Shown: in pieces, positions 8,903 through 17,711 of the stretch
How positions within the stretch are numbered: position 1 is the stretch's first letter
How the letters are laid out: every line of letters starts with the position of its first letter
Assembly: GCA_035517775.1 (NCBI GenBank)
Contig: DATIYF010000045.1
Location: 62,001-126,000 of the forward strand
Source: DATIYF01 sp035517775
GTDB taxonomy: Bacteria > Acidobacteriota > Terriglobia > Terriglobales > Acidobacteriaceae
Direction of reading: 5' to 3'
Length of the DNA: 64,000 nucleotides
The notes under the pieces: model-generated
What the model was told of the DNA's origin: nothing
The model's database searches: none
Seen by the model: the letters and a program-made list of their open reading frames with translations, nothing else
Translations under genes and position numbers: made by a program

Positions 8903-10303
8903 TTGAGCAGCGTCGAAATCATGCCGGTGACGGATCGGATTCTGAGCGAAGGCGCCATGACCTATGCCGTGCGCCAGCTCGCGCGCCGCGCCGGCGTGAC
9001 CGCGGAGCAGTTTCGCGAATGGCGAATCGAGCACCAGTTGGGGCAGACCACCATATTTCCTTTCCCCGGCAATCCCCAGCGCGTCGTTTTCCCTCATGCG
9101 CCGGACGACTATTGGCAGAGAATCCGCAGCGGCAACTTTTCGGTGCAACGCGTTGGCTGGCCCCATGGATCGCTCGCGCAGCAGCGAGCCGCGGTGGATT
9201 TCGTCATCCCCTTTGCCGACCGTGCGCCGGCCGAATTATTCACCTTCAGTCACGGCGGCGCTGAGTGCTCAGTTGATCTGCTCGCATCGGTCGCGCTGAC
9301 GCTCTCCCGCTATGAGGAAACTCTGCCCGGCCGCCGCGACCGCCATGGGCGCTTTCCCGCCGAGGCCGGCCTGGCGGTGCAACACGGCTTCGCCCTGCGC
9401 CCCGTCGTGGATGAATATGGCCTGGCCTTGCAGTCTGTGCTTGAGCATCTGCTTCCCGGCTGGCAGCCCGAGCCTCGGCAATTGCAGGTAAATCTGACCC
9501 ACGATGTAGATGAAATCGGAATTCCATTCCGCGCACGCCTGGCTGCCCGGCGCACCGTTCGCGGCGGCGCAGCGGCGGCGGTACGAGAGGTGCTTGCAGG
9601 TTTCGGAAGCCGGCCGACGGCGCTTTCCGCCGTGCTCGAAACCGTCCGCATGGCGCAAAGCCGCAACCTTCGCAGCAGCGTCTATTGGAAAGCCAGCCCG
9701 GCCGGTGAGTTCGATAGCGGCTACGATGTGCGTGATCGCCGCGTGGAACAGGTCATACAGAATCTTGCCGAATCGGGCGCCGAGCTGGGCGTGCATCCCG
9801 GTTACGACACCTACGCAAACCGCGAACTTTTGGGCGAGGAGATCGGCCGCTTGCGCAAAGCGCTCGGCGGCTCCCAACTCGGCGGCCGCCAGCACTTCCT
9901 GCGCTGGTCGCCCCAAACGTGGCTCGATTGGGAAGCCTGCGGGCTGGCTTACGACAGCAGCGTGGGATATTCCGAATGCTTAGGCTTTCGCGCCGGCACC
10001 TGCTATCCCTACCGTCCATGGCTTCTTGAGCAGGATCGCGAGGCCGATTTGCTCGAGGTTCCACTGATCGCGATGGACTGCACCCTGACCGGCCCCATGG
10101 GCCTGCCAGGCGAGCAATGCCTGGAGCCACTGCGCAAATGCGCCGCCGCCTGCGAATCGGTGGGCGGAGTATTCACCCTGCTCTGGCACACCGATAGCAT
10201 CCTGGAGCCGGTGTACGGCGATACTTACAACCGAATTCTTGACCTGCTCGCGGGAAGAACGAACTTCCGCTGGCAGCAAGACCTGGCCGAAGGATATGCG
10301 TAA
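8903..10303 (+). CDS. Polysaccharide deacetylase (NodB-like) with N-terminal extension
   Basis: TTG 8903 is chosen because GGAGG at 8891-8895 sits seven bases before it and it follows the flippase stop directly; this gives 466 residues. The first 190 residues resemble no domain I can name. The catalytic part starts at NLTHDVDE (D201 and D203 as metal/base aspartates) and includes GVHPGYDTY (296-304) as the His motif. Such proteins deacetylate N-acetylhexosamines in surface polymers. It is the third of four deacetylase-type genes in the cluster. No signal peptide is visible, so it probably acts in the cytoplasm on a lipid-linked intermediate. Confidence 0.8.
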   Translation: MSSVEIMPVTDRILSEGAMTYAVRQLARRAGVTAEQFREWRIEHQLGQTTIFPFPGNPQRVVFPHAPDDYWQRIRSGNFSVQRVGWPHGSLAQQRAAVDFVIPFADRAPAELFTFSHGGAECSVDLLASVALTLSRYEETLPGRRDRHGRFPAEAGLAVQHGFALRPVVDEYGLALQSVLEHLLPGWQPEPRQLQVNLTHDVDEIGIPFRARLAARRTVRGGAAAAVREVLAGFGSRPTALSAVLETVRMAQSRNLRSSVYWKASPAGEFDSGYDVRDRRVEQVIQNLAESGAELGVHPGYDTYANRELLGEEIGRLRKALGGSQLGGRQHFLRWSPQTWLDWEACGLAYDSSVGYSECLGFRAGTCYPYRPWLLEQDREADLLEVPLIAMDCTLTGPMGLPGEQCLEPLRKCAAACESVGGVFTLLWHTDSILEPVYGDTYNRILDLLAGRTNFRWQQDLAEGYA

Positions 10304-10355
10304 GTCATCAGGTTCTGCAGGCAGTTCCAGTCCCAATCCAAGTGAGGTGCCCGTA

Positions 10356-11504
10356 GTGAGTACAACTCTTACTCCAGCCAAACCAAAACAACGTTTCCCC
10401 TTCCTTGACCTGCAGGCGCAGTTCGCCACCATCAAGGACGAAGTCATGAGCGCCATTGCCCAGGTGATGGAGTCGCAACACTTCATCCTGGGCCCGGAGG
10501 TCTCGAAACTCGAGACCGAAGTCGGCAGCTATATCGGATCCCAGGCCGCCATCGGCTGTGCCTCAGGCTCAGATGCGCTGTTGCTGGCACTCATGGCCTG
10601 TGATCTGCAGCCGGGGGACGAAGTGGTTACCACCCCATTCACCTTCGTAGCCACGGCTGGATCCATCGCCCGCCTGGGCGCGCGGCCTGTCTTCGTAGAT
10701 ATTGACCCCGAGACTTACAACATAGATGTCAGGCAGATCGAAGCGGCAATGACTCCCCGCACTCGCGCCCTGATGCCGGTACATCTGTTCGGCCTGGCCG
10801 CGGAGTTAAAGCCCATCCTTGAGCTTGGTTCGCGGCTTGGCATTCCCGTGATTGAGGATGCGGCGCAGGCCATCGGCGCCCGCTACGAAGGCCAGATGGC
10901 CGGCAACCTCGGGACCTTCGGCTGCTTCAGCTTTTTTCCCTCCAAGAACCTGGGCGGCGCCGGCGACGGCGGCATGATCACCACGAATGATGCCGCTCTC
11001 GCCGCCCGCCTCAAGCTGCTGCGCGTCCATGGCAGCGCGGAAAAGTACCGCTATGAAATTCTGGGCGTGAACAGCCGGCTGGACGCGCTGCAGGCCGCCA
11101 TTCTGCGCGTCAAACTGAAGCATCTCGCTGACTGGGCTGAGGCCCGCCGTGAGCACGCCGATTATTACCGCACGCTGTTTGCCGGTTACGGCCTGGAAGG
11201 CGACCTGCGCCTGCCGCTCGAGCCCGGCAACTGCTATCACGTTTACAACCAGTTTACGGTTCGTGTTCCCAAGCGCGATCAACTGCGCGAGCACCTGAGC
11301 GCCAACGGAATTCCGACCGAGGTTTACTACCCCTACCCGCTGCACACGCAGGCTGCGTTTGCGTATCTGGGTCACAAGACCGGCCAGTTCCCCAACGCCG
11401 AAGCAGCCAGCCGGGAAGTCGTGGCTTTGCCCATCTATCCCGAGCTCACGCATGACCAGCAGGAACTGATCGTTCAGACCATCGCCGGCTTTTACCGCGG
11501 ATAG
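10356..11504 (+). CDS. DegT/DnrJ/EryC1/StrS-family sugar aminotransferase
   Basis: This PLP enzyme converts a keto nucleotide sugar to an amino sugar. From GTG 10356 it has 382 residues, the usual length. GSDALLLAL is at 71-79, IEDAAQ at 166-171 and the Schiff-base lysine in FFPSKNLGG (K197). An in-frame ATG at 10296 overlaps the previous stop and would add 20 Ser/Pro-rich residues; GTG 10356 is preferred because TGAGGTG precedes it and the family normally starts close to FLDL. Making an amino sugar fits the acylation and deacetylation genes nearby. Confidence 0.9.
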   Translation: MSTTLTPAKPKQRFPFLDLQAQFATIKDEVMSAIAQVMESQHFILGPEVSKLETEVGSYIGSQAAIGCASGSDALLLALMACDLQPGDEVVTTPFTFVATAGSIARLGARPVFVDIDPETYNIDVRQIEAAMTPRTRALMPVHLFGLAAELKPILELGSRLGIPVIEDAAQAIGARYEGQMAGNLGTFGCFSFFPSKNLGGAGDGGMITTNDAALAARLKLLRVHGSAEKYRYEILGVNSRLDALQAAILRVKLKHLADWAEARREHADYYRTLFAGYGLEGDLRLPLEPGNCYHVYNQFTVRVPKRDQLREHLSANGIPTEVYYPYPLHTQAAFAYLGHKTGQFPNAEAASREVVALPIYPELTHDQQELIVQTIAGFYRG

Positions 11505-11564
11505 CGCGGCCCGGCGGCAGCAGTAAGCCCTCCCCGCTCAACGCCCGAGTTTTGGAGACAACCC

Positions 11565-12614
11565 ATGACCACTTCGCCTCAAACTATGCAGACCACCGCC
11601 ATGCCCGCAACGCCGAAGCCTGGAAGGCGCTCGCCCTGGCCGGTTCGCACCCTGCGCAGCCATCCCCATGTTTACAGTGCCATCTGCAAGGCGCGCCTGG
11701 CCTACTCGCGCCGGGTGGCCTCCGCGCGCGAGCAGGCGCTTTATAAGGAGAACCCCAATCTCTGGCATATGAGCGATTCCGAAGCCGCCCATGCTCAGCA
11801 TTTGAAAAAACACGGCTATGCATTGGTGGAAAATCTTGTGCCGGCCGAAGTCGTGGACGCTCTCTTTCAGAAGGTGGACCGCCTGTTCAGAGACCTGCGC
11901 CTGGACTTTCAGTACGGATACTCGGTCTGGTCAAACGAGCGGACGACCTTGCGGGGCGTGCCCTACGAGGAACTGGAAGCCACAGAAAAAGTCGTCAGCC
12001 TGGAAGATCCGCTGCTCAACCTTCCCGAGTGCATGGCCTACGCTTTCCATGAGAGCCTGCTGCGCATCGTCACCAACTTTCTGGGCTACGTGCCGCCGTC
12101 GTACAAAGTAACGGTAGTCCGTGACTTCGCCCTCTCGCGCCCCAAGGAATCGAGTAATTTTCACAAAGACAACGACGAAGCAGATTCGGTCCAGCTCTTC
12201 CTCTACCTCGTGGACATCCAAGACAAGTGCGGGCACCTGGTTTATATCCCCGGCTCGCACCGCTACGACGCGTACTCTTGCCGCCCGCGGCTCAATCGCG
12301 ACTTAGGCATTGACGCCAATGACGGCCGCTACAGCGACGAAGAGATTGCGCGCTACTATCCTCGTGAGAAGTGGGCCGCGCTGCGGACAAAGCGCGGCAG
12401 CGTGGCCATGGTGCATGGCAATGGCATCCACAAGGGGCCCTGCTGGCCGCGCCCCGGCGACCCCAATAACATTGCCCGCACCGCGATTAAAATTGACATC
12501 AACGGCCACAAAGCCAAAGCGCATCGCACCGGACACGACAACCGCATGACCAAAGAGCAATTCGAGAACCTCAGCGAACTGCAGAAGATGTTCGCTTATC
12601 CGGTTCTCGTATGA
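11565..12614 (+). CDS. Phytanoyl-CoA dioxygenase (PhyH) family oxygenase
   Basis: This 349-residue protein has the Fe(II)/2-oxoglutarate oxygenase facial triad: H200 and D202 in NFHKDND, and a distal His in GNGIHKG (H289; H284 is nearby). GHLVYIPGSHR supports the double-stranded beta-helix fold. Members hydroxylate lipids, small molecules or sugars; in this location hydroxylation of a sugar or lipid carrier is inferred. GGAGACAACCC precedes ATG 11565. The last four bases ATGA overlap the start of the export gene. Confidence 0.85.
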   Translation: MTTSPQTMQTTAMPATPKPGRRSPWPVRTLRSHPHVYSAICKARLAYSRRVASAREQALYKENPNLWHMSDSEAAHAQHLKKHGYALVENLVPAEVVDALFQKVDRLFRDLRLDFQYGYSVWSNERTTLRGVPYEELEATEKVVSLEDPLLNLPECMAYAFHESLLRIVTNFLGYVPPSYKVTVVRDFALSRPKESSNFHKDNDEADSVQLFLYLVDIQDKCGHLVYIPGSHRYDAYSCRPRLNRDLGIDANDGRYSDEEIARYYPREKWAALRTKRGSVAMVHGNGIHKGPCWPRPGDPNNIARTAIKIDINGHKAKAHRTGHDNRMTKEQFENLSELQKMFAYPVLV

Positions 12615-13597
12615 CGGCGGCCCGAACTCCAAGAGCTGCAGTGAGCTTCATAATGACTTGCAGAGCTGATTACTCCCCGAAACGTGCCGGAAAGTTCGTG
12701 GTGATGGTGTTGTTGCTATGCGGCATTACGCTGGCGCAAACGCAACCGGCCGCTCCGGCCGCGCCCGAGGAGAGCAAGACGCCCAAGCTGGTGATTGGCC
12801 GTGGCGACCTGATTGAAGTAAGCGTCTTCGGAGCGTCTGATTTTGACAAACAGGTCCGAGTCAACGATGAAGGCGAGATTGCGCTGCCATTTATCTCCAC
12901 GCTGACGGTGGCGGGCCTCACGACCACGCAGGCCGAAGACCAGATTGCGCAACGCCTTTCTGCGGGAGGGTTCTTTAACAATCCGCGGGTCTCGGTTTTC
13001 GTAAAGGACTATGCCACCCAAGGCATCTCGGTGCTGGGCGAGGTGCAGAAGCCGGGAATCTATCCCATGCTGGGCAGCCGCACCCTGCTGGACGCCGTTT
13101 CTGTTGCTGGAGGGATGACTCCGAAAGCCGGGCGAACTGTCACCATTACGCACCGCAACCATCTTGACTCGCCTGAGACCGTCAACCTGTCGGGCTCGGG
13201 TGCTGAGGAAGCCCGCAACAATGTTCAACTTGAGCCCGGGGACATCGTGGTCGTCTCCAAAGCGGGCATCGTGTACGTAGTCGGCGCGGTGCGGCAACCG
13301 ACGGGCATCGTGTTGGAGAACCCCTCCTTGACCGTGCTCCAGGCCATCGCCATGGCGCAAGGGACAGAGCCGACTGCATCTCTGAATCATGCCAAGCTGA
13401 TTCGCAGAAGCTCGAATCAGCCGACCGAGATTCCCCTCCCCTTGAAGCGGATCCTGGACGGCAAGAGTCCGGACGTCAAGGTCCAGGCAGACGACATTAT
13501 CTTCGTGCCCGGCAGCGCCGCCAAAGCTGCGGGACGCCGCGGTCTCGATGCCATCCTTCAGGCTGCCACAGGCGTCAGCATGATGGCCAGGTTCTAG
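12611..13597 (+). CDS. Wza-like polysaccharide export protein with SLBB domains
   Basis: This 328-residue protein has an N-terminal hydrophobic export segment (about 27-43, ending ITLAQT), a poly-export domain starting VIGRGDLIEVSVFG and two SLBB-type segments (GISVLGEVQKPGIYPM and GIVYVVGAVRQPTGI). It is the outer-membrane exit component of a Wzx/Wzy-type system. No lipobox Cys stands at the expected site, so it may not be a lipoprotein as Wza is. ATG 12611 overlaps the previous stop by four bases. No Wzc-type tyrosine kinase is seen in the window. Confidence 0.9.
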   Translation: MTAARTPRAAVSFIMTCRADYSPKRAGKFVVMVLLLCGITLAQTQPAAPAAPEESKTPKLVIGRGDLIEVSVFGASDFDKQVRVNDEGEIALPFISTLTVAGLTTTQAEDQIAQRLSAGGFFNNPRVSVFVKDYATQGISVLGEVQKPGIYPMLGSRTLLDAVSVAGGMTPKAGRTVTITHRNHLDSPETVNLSGSGAEEARNNVQLEPGDIVVVSKAGIVYVVGAVRQPTGIVLENPSLTVLQAIAMAQGTEPTASLNHAKLIRRSSNQPTEIPLPLKRILDGKSPDVKVQADDIIFVPGSAAKAAGRRGLDAILQAATGVSMMARF

Positions 13598-13599
13598 AC

Positions 13600-14499
13600 G
13601 TGATCACTCCCCTGGATGTAGAGACCAGTAAGAGCGATGCTTCGCCCTCCCCTGCTTCGTTGTGCGCAAGAACCACGGCCGAACCAGGGGGGATTCTCAA
13701 AATGCGGGAGGGCGAATTCGTATGCTTGATGTATCACGATCTAGGCACGCCGGTGGAACGCGCCGGCATCGAAGGTACCGGTCATGCCTCGTACGTTGTA
13801 AGCGGAACGGCCTTCGCCAGCCAGATGGCCCATTTGCGCGCCCAGGGTTTGAAGGGTTGTAAAGTCGGCGAGGCACTGCAGGGCGCCGGCGGAGTGGTGG
13901 CGCTCACCTTCGACGATGGCACCAGCACCGATATCGAACTCGCGGCGCCGGCACTTTCTTATGCTGGATTTACCGCGACTTTCTATATCGTGACCGCGCG
14001 CGTGGAAACCCCCGGTTACCTGACCCGCAATGAGCTTCGCTGCCTGAGTGAATTGGGGTTCGAGATTGGTTCCCACTCCATGACCCATCCCTTCTTGCCG
14101 CGCCTTGGGCCAGAGGAACTACGTCATGAATTACGCGATTCCAAAGACCAGCTGGAGCAGTGGATCGGCGCGGCCGTCTCTCATTTCTCCTGCCCCTTTG
14201 GCGGCTATACGGAGGCAACGCTTGCCGCCGCCCGGGAAGCAGGTTATGCCAGCTTCGCCACCAGCCGCATCGGCATCAACAAAGCCGGAGCCACGCTGCT
14301 GAAGCGGGTTGCGGTGCTGCGCAGCACTTCTTTGCACAATTTCGGCCGCGTATGTGCCGGCAAGTCGCTCATTTATCCGCGGGCTCGCCAGGTGGTGCTT
14401 TCCGGCCTCAGATCGGCAGTCGGCTTTCCGGCTTATTCCTTGATTTCTCATCTCCGGCACAGGCAAAAGGGCACTGTAAAGAATGGTAAAGTTGCGTGA
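13600..14499 (+). CDS. NodB-type polysaccharide deacetylase
   Basis: The 299-residue protein carries LTFDDGTSTD (TFDDG 103-107) and SHSMTHPFLP (H149, H153), the standard metal-binding and catalytic motifs of carbohydrate esterase family 4. GTG 13600 follows the export gene by two bases; an ATG at codon 35 would give a more compact protein and cannot be excluded. No signal peptide is evident. It probably removes N-acetyl groups from the exopolysaccharide or its precursor. Confidence 0.85.
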   Translation: MITPLDVETSKSDASPSPASLCARTTAEPGGILKMREGEFVCLMYHDLGTPVERAGIEGTGHASYVVSGTAFASQMAHLRAQGLKGCKVGEALQGAGGVVALTFDDGTSTDIELAAPALSYAGFTATFYIVTARVETPGYLTRNELRCLSELGFEIGSHSMTHPFLPRLGPEELRHELRDSKDQLEQWIGAAVSHFSCPFGGYTEATLAAAREAGYASFATSRIGINKAGATLLKRVAVLRSTSLHNFGRVCAGKSLIYPRARQVVLSGLRSAVGFPAYSLISHLRHRQKGTVKNGKVA

Positions 14500-14522
14500 A
14501 TAAGTGATTTTTTGCGGGTATG

Positions 14523-14550
14523 ATCTTGAAAGCTGCAGCGCTTTCAAGAT
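14523..14550. promoter_or_regulatory. Perfect 11-bp stem hairpin covering a start codon
   Basis: ATCTTGAAAGC (14523-14533) and GCTTTCAAGAT (14540-14550) are exact reverse complements around a six-base loop TGCAGC. The right arm includes the first two bases of ATG 14549. There is no following T-run, so it is not a standard terminator. It could hide the start codon in mRNA, or be a DNA operator: TATGAT (14519-14524), a -10-like hexamer, overlaps its left edge. Confidence 0.55.
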
Positions 14551-15421
14551 GCGAACCCTGGCCCGAGCTTCTAAAGCAGCACTTTTATTAGCCAGCAACC
14601 CCGGCCTCTTCTCCAAAATGGCCGTGGCTAAGCTCGCCAGCTTTCGCCGCATGCCGCCCCTCCCGGCCAAGAAGAAGATCAACGGCATCTGGTTCGAGTA
14701 CGACTCGGTTCATACTACCGCCCCAATGTATTTTGGCTCTTATTCTCTGGCGTTGATTGATGTGATGAAACGCTGCCTGAAGCCGGGCGATACCTTCCTG
14801 GATATCGGCGCCAATATTGGATATCTTTCCGCCATTGCCGCGGGATTAGTCGGTAAGACAGGTCAGGTGCACAGCTTCGAACCTGTCCCTGCATATTTTC
14901 GCCAGCTGCAAAAGCTGGCGGCGCTGAACCCGGAATACACGATTGTGGCGAACCCCTTCGCGGCCGGCTCCGAGGAGGGCACAGCCAAGGCATACGTCAG
15001 CGCTGAACCCGGCGAGAACACGCTGGTTCCCGGTTACACCGAGAAGGATTCCGTGAAGGAGTGCATTGATGTTCGCGTGATCCGCCTGGATGAGTACATC
15101 GAGAGCAAGGCACTGAAAAACATCTCGCTGATCAAGATTGACACCGAAGGGTTCGAATACCCGGTCTTGCTCGGACTGCAGGGGTTTTTCGAGAAGACAG
15201 AGAATTTGCCAATCATCATTTGCGAAGTGGACCCACGAGCTCACCGGTTACTCGGGCACAAGCCGGACGACCTTGCCAGCTACATCTCGGGTTTCGGATA
15301 TGGCGCGCGCAATGTTGTGCGCCGGTCGAAGACGGTGGAACTCTCCACCATGAGCCACATAGACGATGTAGTATTCTCCCCGCCTGCGTCTCGCATTACG
15401 GAGCCAGCTCACCTGGTCTGA
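14549..15421 (+). CDS. FkbM-family methyltransferase
   Basis: From ATG 14549 the protein has 290 residues; a GTG at 14504 in frame would add 15. Neither has a clear ribosome site, and ATG is preferred. FLDIGANIGYLSAIAA is the SAM-binding glycine loop, FEPVP the acidic loop and IKIDTEGFEYP the characteristic FkbM motif. FkbM enzymes O-methylate hydroxyls of sugars and secondary metabolites, so this one probably methylates a sugar of the polymer. It is the last + strand gene of the polysaccharide cluster and runs tail to tail with the next gene, 15 bases apart. Confidence 0.9.
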   Translation: MRTLARASKAALLLASNPGLFSKMAVAKLASFRRMPPLPAKKKINGIWFEYDSVHTTAPMYFGSYSLALIDVMKRCLKPGDTFLDIGANIGYLSAIAAGLVGKTGQVHSFEPVPAYFRQLQKLAALNPEYTIVANPFAAGSEEGTAKAYVSAEPGENTLVPGYTEKDSVKECIDVRVIRLDEYIESKALKNISLIKIDTEGFEYPVLLGLQGFFEKTENLPIIICEVDPRAHRLLGHKPDDLASYISGFGYGARNVVRRSKTVELSTMSHIDDVVFSPPASRITEPAHLV

Positions 15422-15436
15422 ACTAAACGCCCTGCC

Positions 15437-16579
15437 TTACTGCACTACCGCCGTCAGACCCGTAGGCGGGTTGGGTGCGGAAGCTACTGTGGTGTCAGTA
15501 GAAAAATAGATCTGAAGATCGAAGTCGGTTCTCCCCTTGAAGTTCGACCATCCTGACCCTGAGTTGTTCTGGTAGTAGCCATCTTGAAATTCACTGGGCA
15601 CGACCAGGCCGTACTTAACGCCATCCTGCAAAGGAAAGACCTGGTAGCTTCCGGAGCCGTCAGCCGAGCTGAGCGCAAGCCGGTAACTGGAGCCGTTATT
15701 CAACACATGGCTGGAATTGAAAGGCAGCGTCACCCAGGTGTAGTTGGTGCCCACCGAGGATGCCGGGATCGTTCCCTGCTCGATCACCGAACCATCGCCA
15801 TTGGCCAGGGTGATCGTCAAATCGCCCGGCGAGCCGGATTTCTGAATATGAACGCTGACCGAGGTGACGGTCTTATTTCCCCCGGAGACAGTGAAGAACT
15901 CGGCCGCCTGGCTGCTTCCCTGAATGTTGAACAGTCCGCTGCCGCCGAGGGCATCAATGTAACCCTCTCCCTGGCTCTCTCCACCCACGTACTTGATATC
16001 GGCAATAGGCGTACTGTTGGATTTCAGCGCCCAGCTCGATTTCGAAACCCAGTTCAACCCCCAGTCGGTAAACGAGTAGTAGGGGTTGGGGCTTTCTCCC
16101 GGATTGTCAATGTTGTTCAACGAAACGTAATTGGTGTTGGGGGAGGGATCGGCGTTGGTGATCACCAAGTGATAAAGCGTTCCGGCCGTGAGGGCCGTGT
16201 TGCCGCTGAAAGGGAACTCGCGAAATGTGGGGGAAGAGGGGTTGCCAGGCGCTGCTTGCGAGGAATCCAGCTCCGTGCCCGAAGCAAAGTGGTTTGCCGT
16301 TCCATCATCACTCTGCAGCGAAATGTTGACCAGACCGCCGGTGCCGCCGGAATAGCCCGACCCGGTCTTCATAAAAACGATCACGCTCTTGATCTTGTCG
16401 CTGTGCTCGGCCCGAAACCGAATGTCGAACTTCGGCCCATCCGGCCCGATTCTCAGGTTTTCCAGACCCTGCGAAAAAGCCTGCCAGCCGGTGCCATAGA
16501 TGGCCGGCGGCGCGGGAGCCTGGGCGAACGCTACCGTCACGGCGCTGAGCAAAACAACCATTTGCGCGACTGTTTTCAC
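15437..16579 (-). CDS. Secreted beta-rich protein of unknown function, ending at an FN3-like start
   Basis: MKTVAQMVVLLSAVTVAFAQ is a clear signal peptide on a 380-residue protein rich in Ser, Gly, Asn and Thr. Two similar beta-sandwich-like halves are suggested (KIKSVIVFMKTGSG... and KTVTSVSVHIQKSGSP...). The last residues, PNPPTGLTAVVQ, match the usual first strand of a fibronectin type III domain, but the protein stops there. In-frame sequence after the TAA does not continue an FN3 domain. It is transcribed against the polysaccharide cluster. A surface or matrix protein is possible; I recognise no family. Confidence 0.75.
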   Translation of the reverse strand: MKTVAQMVVLLSAVTVAFAQAPAPPAIYGTGWQAFSQGLENLRIGPDGPKFDIRFRAEHSDKIKSVIVFMKTGSGYSGGTGGLVNISLQSDDGTANHFASGTELDSSQAAPGNPSSPTFREFPFSGNTALTAGTLYHLVITNADPSPNTNYVSLNNIDNPGESPNPYYSFTDWGLNWVSKSSWALKSNSTPIADIKYVGGESQGEGYIDALGGSGLFNIQGSSQAAEFFTVSGGNKTVTSVSVHIQKSGSPGDLTITLANGDGSVIEQGTIPASSVGTNYTWVTLPFNSSHVLNNGSSYRLALSSADGSGSYQVFPLQDGVKYGLVVPSEFQDGYYQNNSGSGWSNFKGRTDFDLQIYFSTDTTVASAPNPPTGLTAVVQ

Positions 16580-16697
16580 AACGAGTCTCCTCTGTGCGGG
16601 CGCTTTGCGGCTGAGCCCAGCTGCAGCCCGGCCTGGGATTTCAACGCCATGGATTCGAGGACGAAGAGGTCAGAACGCTTGATCAGCAATAGCTTGG

Positions 16698-16749
16698 GAG
16701 CCGGCACGACTACTCGGGCCGCCGGTCTCTCGGGTCTTTCTGCACCCGA
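16698..16749 (-). other. Two adjacent hairpins in the leader of the secreted-protein gene
   Basis: On the minus strand, about 120-170 bases before the start at 16579, a six-bp hairpin (TCGGGT/ACCCGA, 16730-16749) is followed directly by a longer one (GAGCCGGC 16698-16705 with GCCGGTCTC 16721-16729, one bulged T). I matched it to no known riboswitch. The rest of the 16580-16867 gap shows only one distant 8-bp inverted repeat (CGAAAGTG 16782-16789 and CACTTTCG 16824-16831) and no clear promoter. Confidence 0.3.
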
Positions 16750-16867
16750 AATTACCATTACCTTTGTGCCACCGCGAGTATCGAAAGTGCATGTCGCGCA
16801 CGCCGGGAGTGCAGGCTCACGGTCACTTTCGCGCGAATAATAATCCCTTAATCCTGCTTCGCACTTT

Positions 16868-17653
16868 ATGAATTCAACTCTTAGTGGACAAGTAGCCATC
16901 GTGACCGGCGCCGGCCGCGGCCTGGGCCGGCAGATCGCGCTTACTTTTGCGCGCGCCGGCGCTGCCGTGGTGCTCGCGGCGCGAACCTGCGAACAATTGG
17001 ATGAAGTGGGCGGCCTCATCACCTCTGAAGGCGGCAAGGCCATCGCGGTGAAGACCGACGTCAGCGACCGCGACTCGGTGAAACGCATGGTCGCGCAGTC
17101 CATCGCCGAGCTCAAGCGCGTGGATATCCTGGTCAACAACGCCGCCAGCGCCAACTACATTTCCAGCCTCGCGCTCTCCGACGATGCCCGGTGGATGAAA
17201 ATGTTCGACGTGAATGTCTTTGGAACTTACTTGTGCAGCAAAGCAGTAATTTCCCATATGATTCGCGCCAGGTCGGGAAGGATCATCAATATCTCCTCCA
17301 TCGCCGGCCAGGCCGGCGCCCCCCACGCCAGCGCTTACTCCGCCTCCAAAGCCGCGATCATTGGCTTTACCAAAGCAATTGCACTCGAAGTCGCCAAGCT
17401 GGGCATCACCTGCAACGCCATCTGCCCCTGGCACGTGGATACCGAGCTGATGCGCGACGCCATGGCCTCGCGAGGCGCCATGTTCGGCAAGAGCGCCGAT
17501 GAATACCTGGAGCAGATCACCGCTCACAACCCCCAGCGCCGCCTGATCACCGCCGAAGAAGTGGCCGGCCTGGCGCTGTTTCTGAGCACGCCAGAGGCCC
17601 GAGGCATCAACGGCCAGACCATCAACCAATGCGGCGGAATGGTCACTTCCTGA
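16868..17653 (+). CDS. Short-chain dehydrogenase/reductase, FabG-like
   Basis: A 261-residue classical SDR with TGAGRGLG near residue 13 (NAD(P) binding), the NNA motif, catalytic Ser in INISSIAG and YSASK (Tyr/Lys). The sequence resembles 3-oxoacyl-ACP reductases and related alcohol dehydrogenases; the substrate is unknown. It is the first gene of a long co-directional run with an acyl carrier protein and an acyl ligase, so reduction of a 3-ketoacyl intermediate is plausible. A 58-base gap holding degenerate AACTGGGAAC-type repeat sequence follows. Confidence 0.9.
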   Translation: MNSTLSGQVAIVTGAGRGLGRQIALTFARAGAAVVLAARTCEQLDEVGGLITSEGGKAIAVKTDVSDRDSVKRMVAQSIAELKRVDILVNNAASANYISSLALSDDARWMKMFDVNVFGTYLCSKAVISHMIRARSGRIINISSIAGQAGAPHASAYSASKAAIIGFTKAIALEVAKLGITCNAICPWHVDTELMRDAMASRGAMFGKSADEYLEQITAHNPQRRLITAEEVAGLALFLSTPEARGINGQTINQCGGMVTS

Positions 17654-17711
17654 ACCGAAAACTGAAAACCAGGAACTGGGAACGAAAGATCCAAGAGAGT
17701 TGCCCTGAATA

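Noticed and set aside
15584..16840. Plus strand open frame opposite the secreted protein
   Set aside because: The minus strand frame has a clear signal peptide and consistent composition; the plus frame has neither a start signal nor a domain.
16580..16867. Cyclic di-GMP or other known riboswitch upstream of the secreted-protein gene
   Set aside because: The conserved core sequences of GEMM, TPP, cobalamin and SAH riboswitches are not there; only generic hairpins are.
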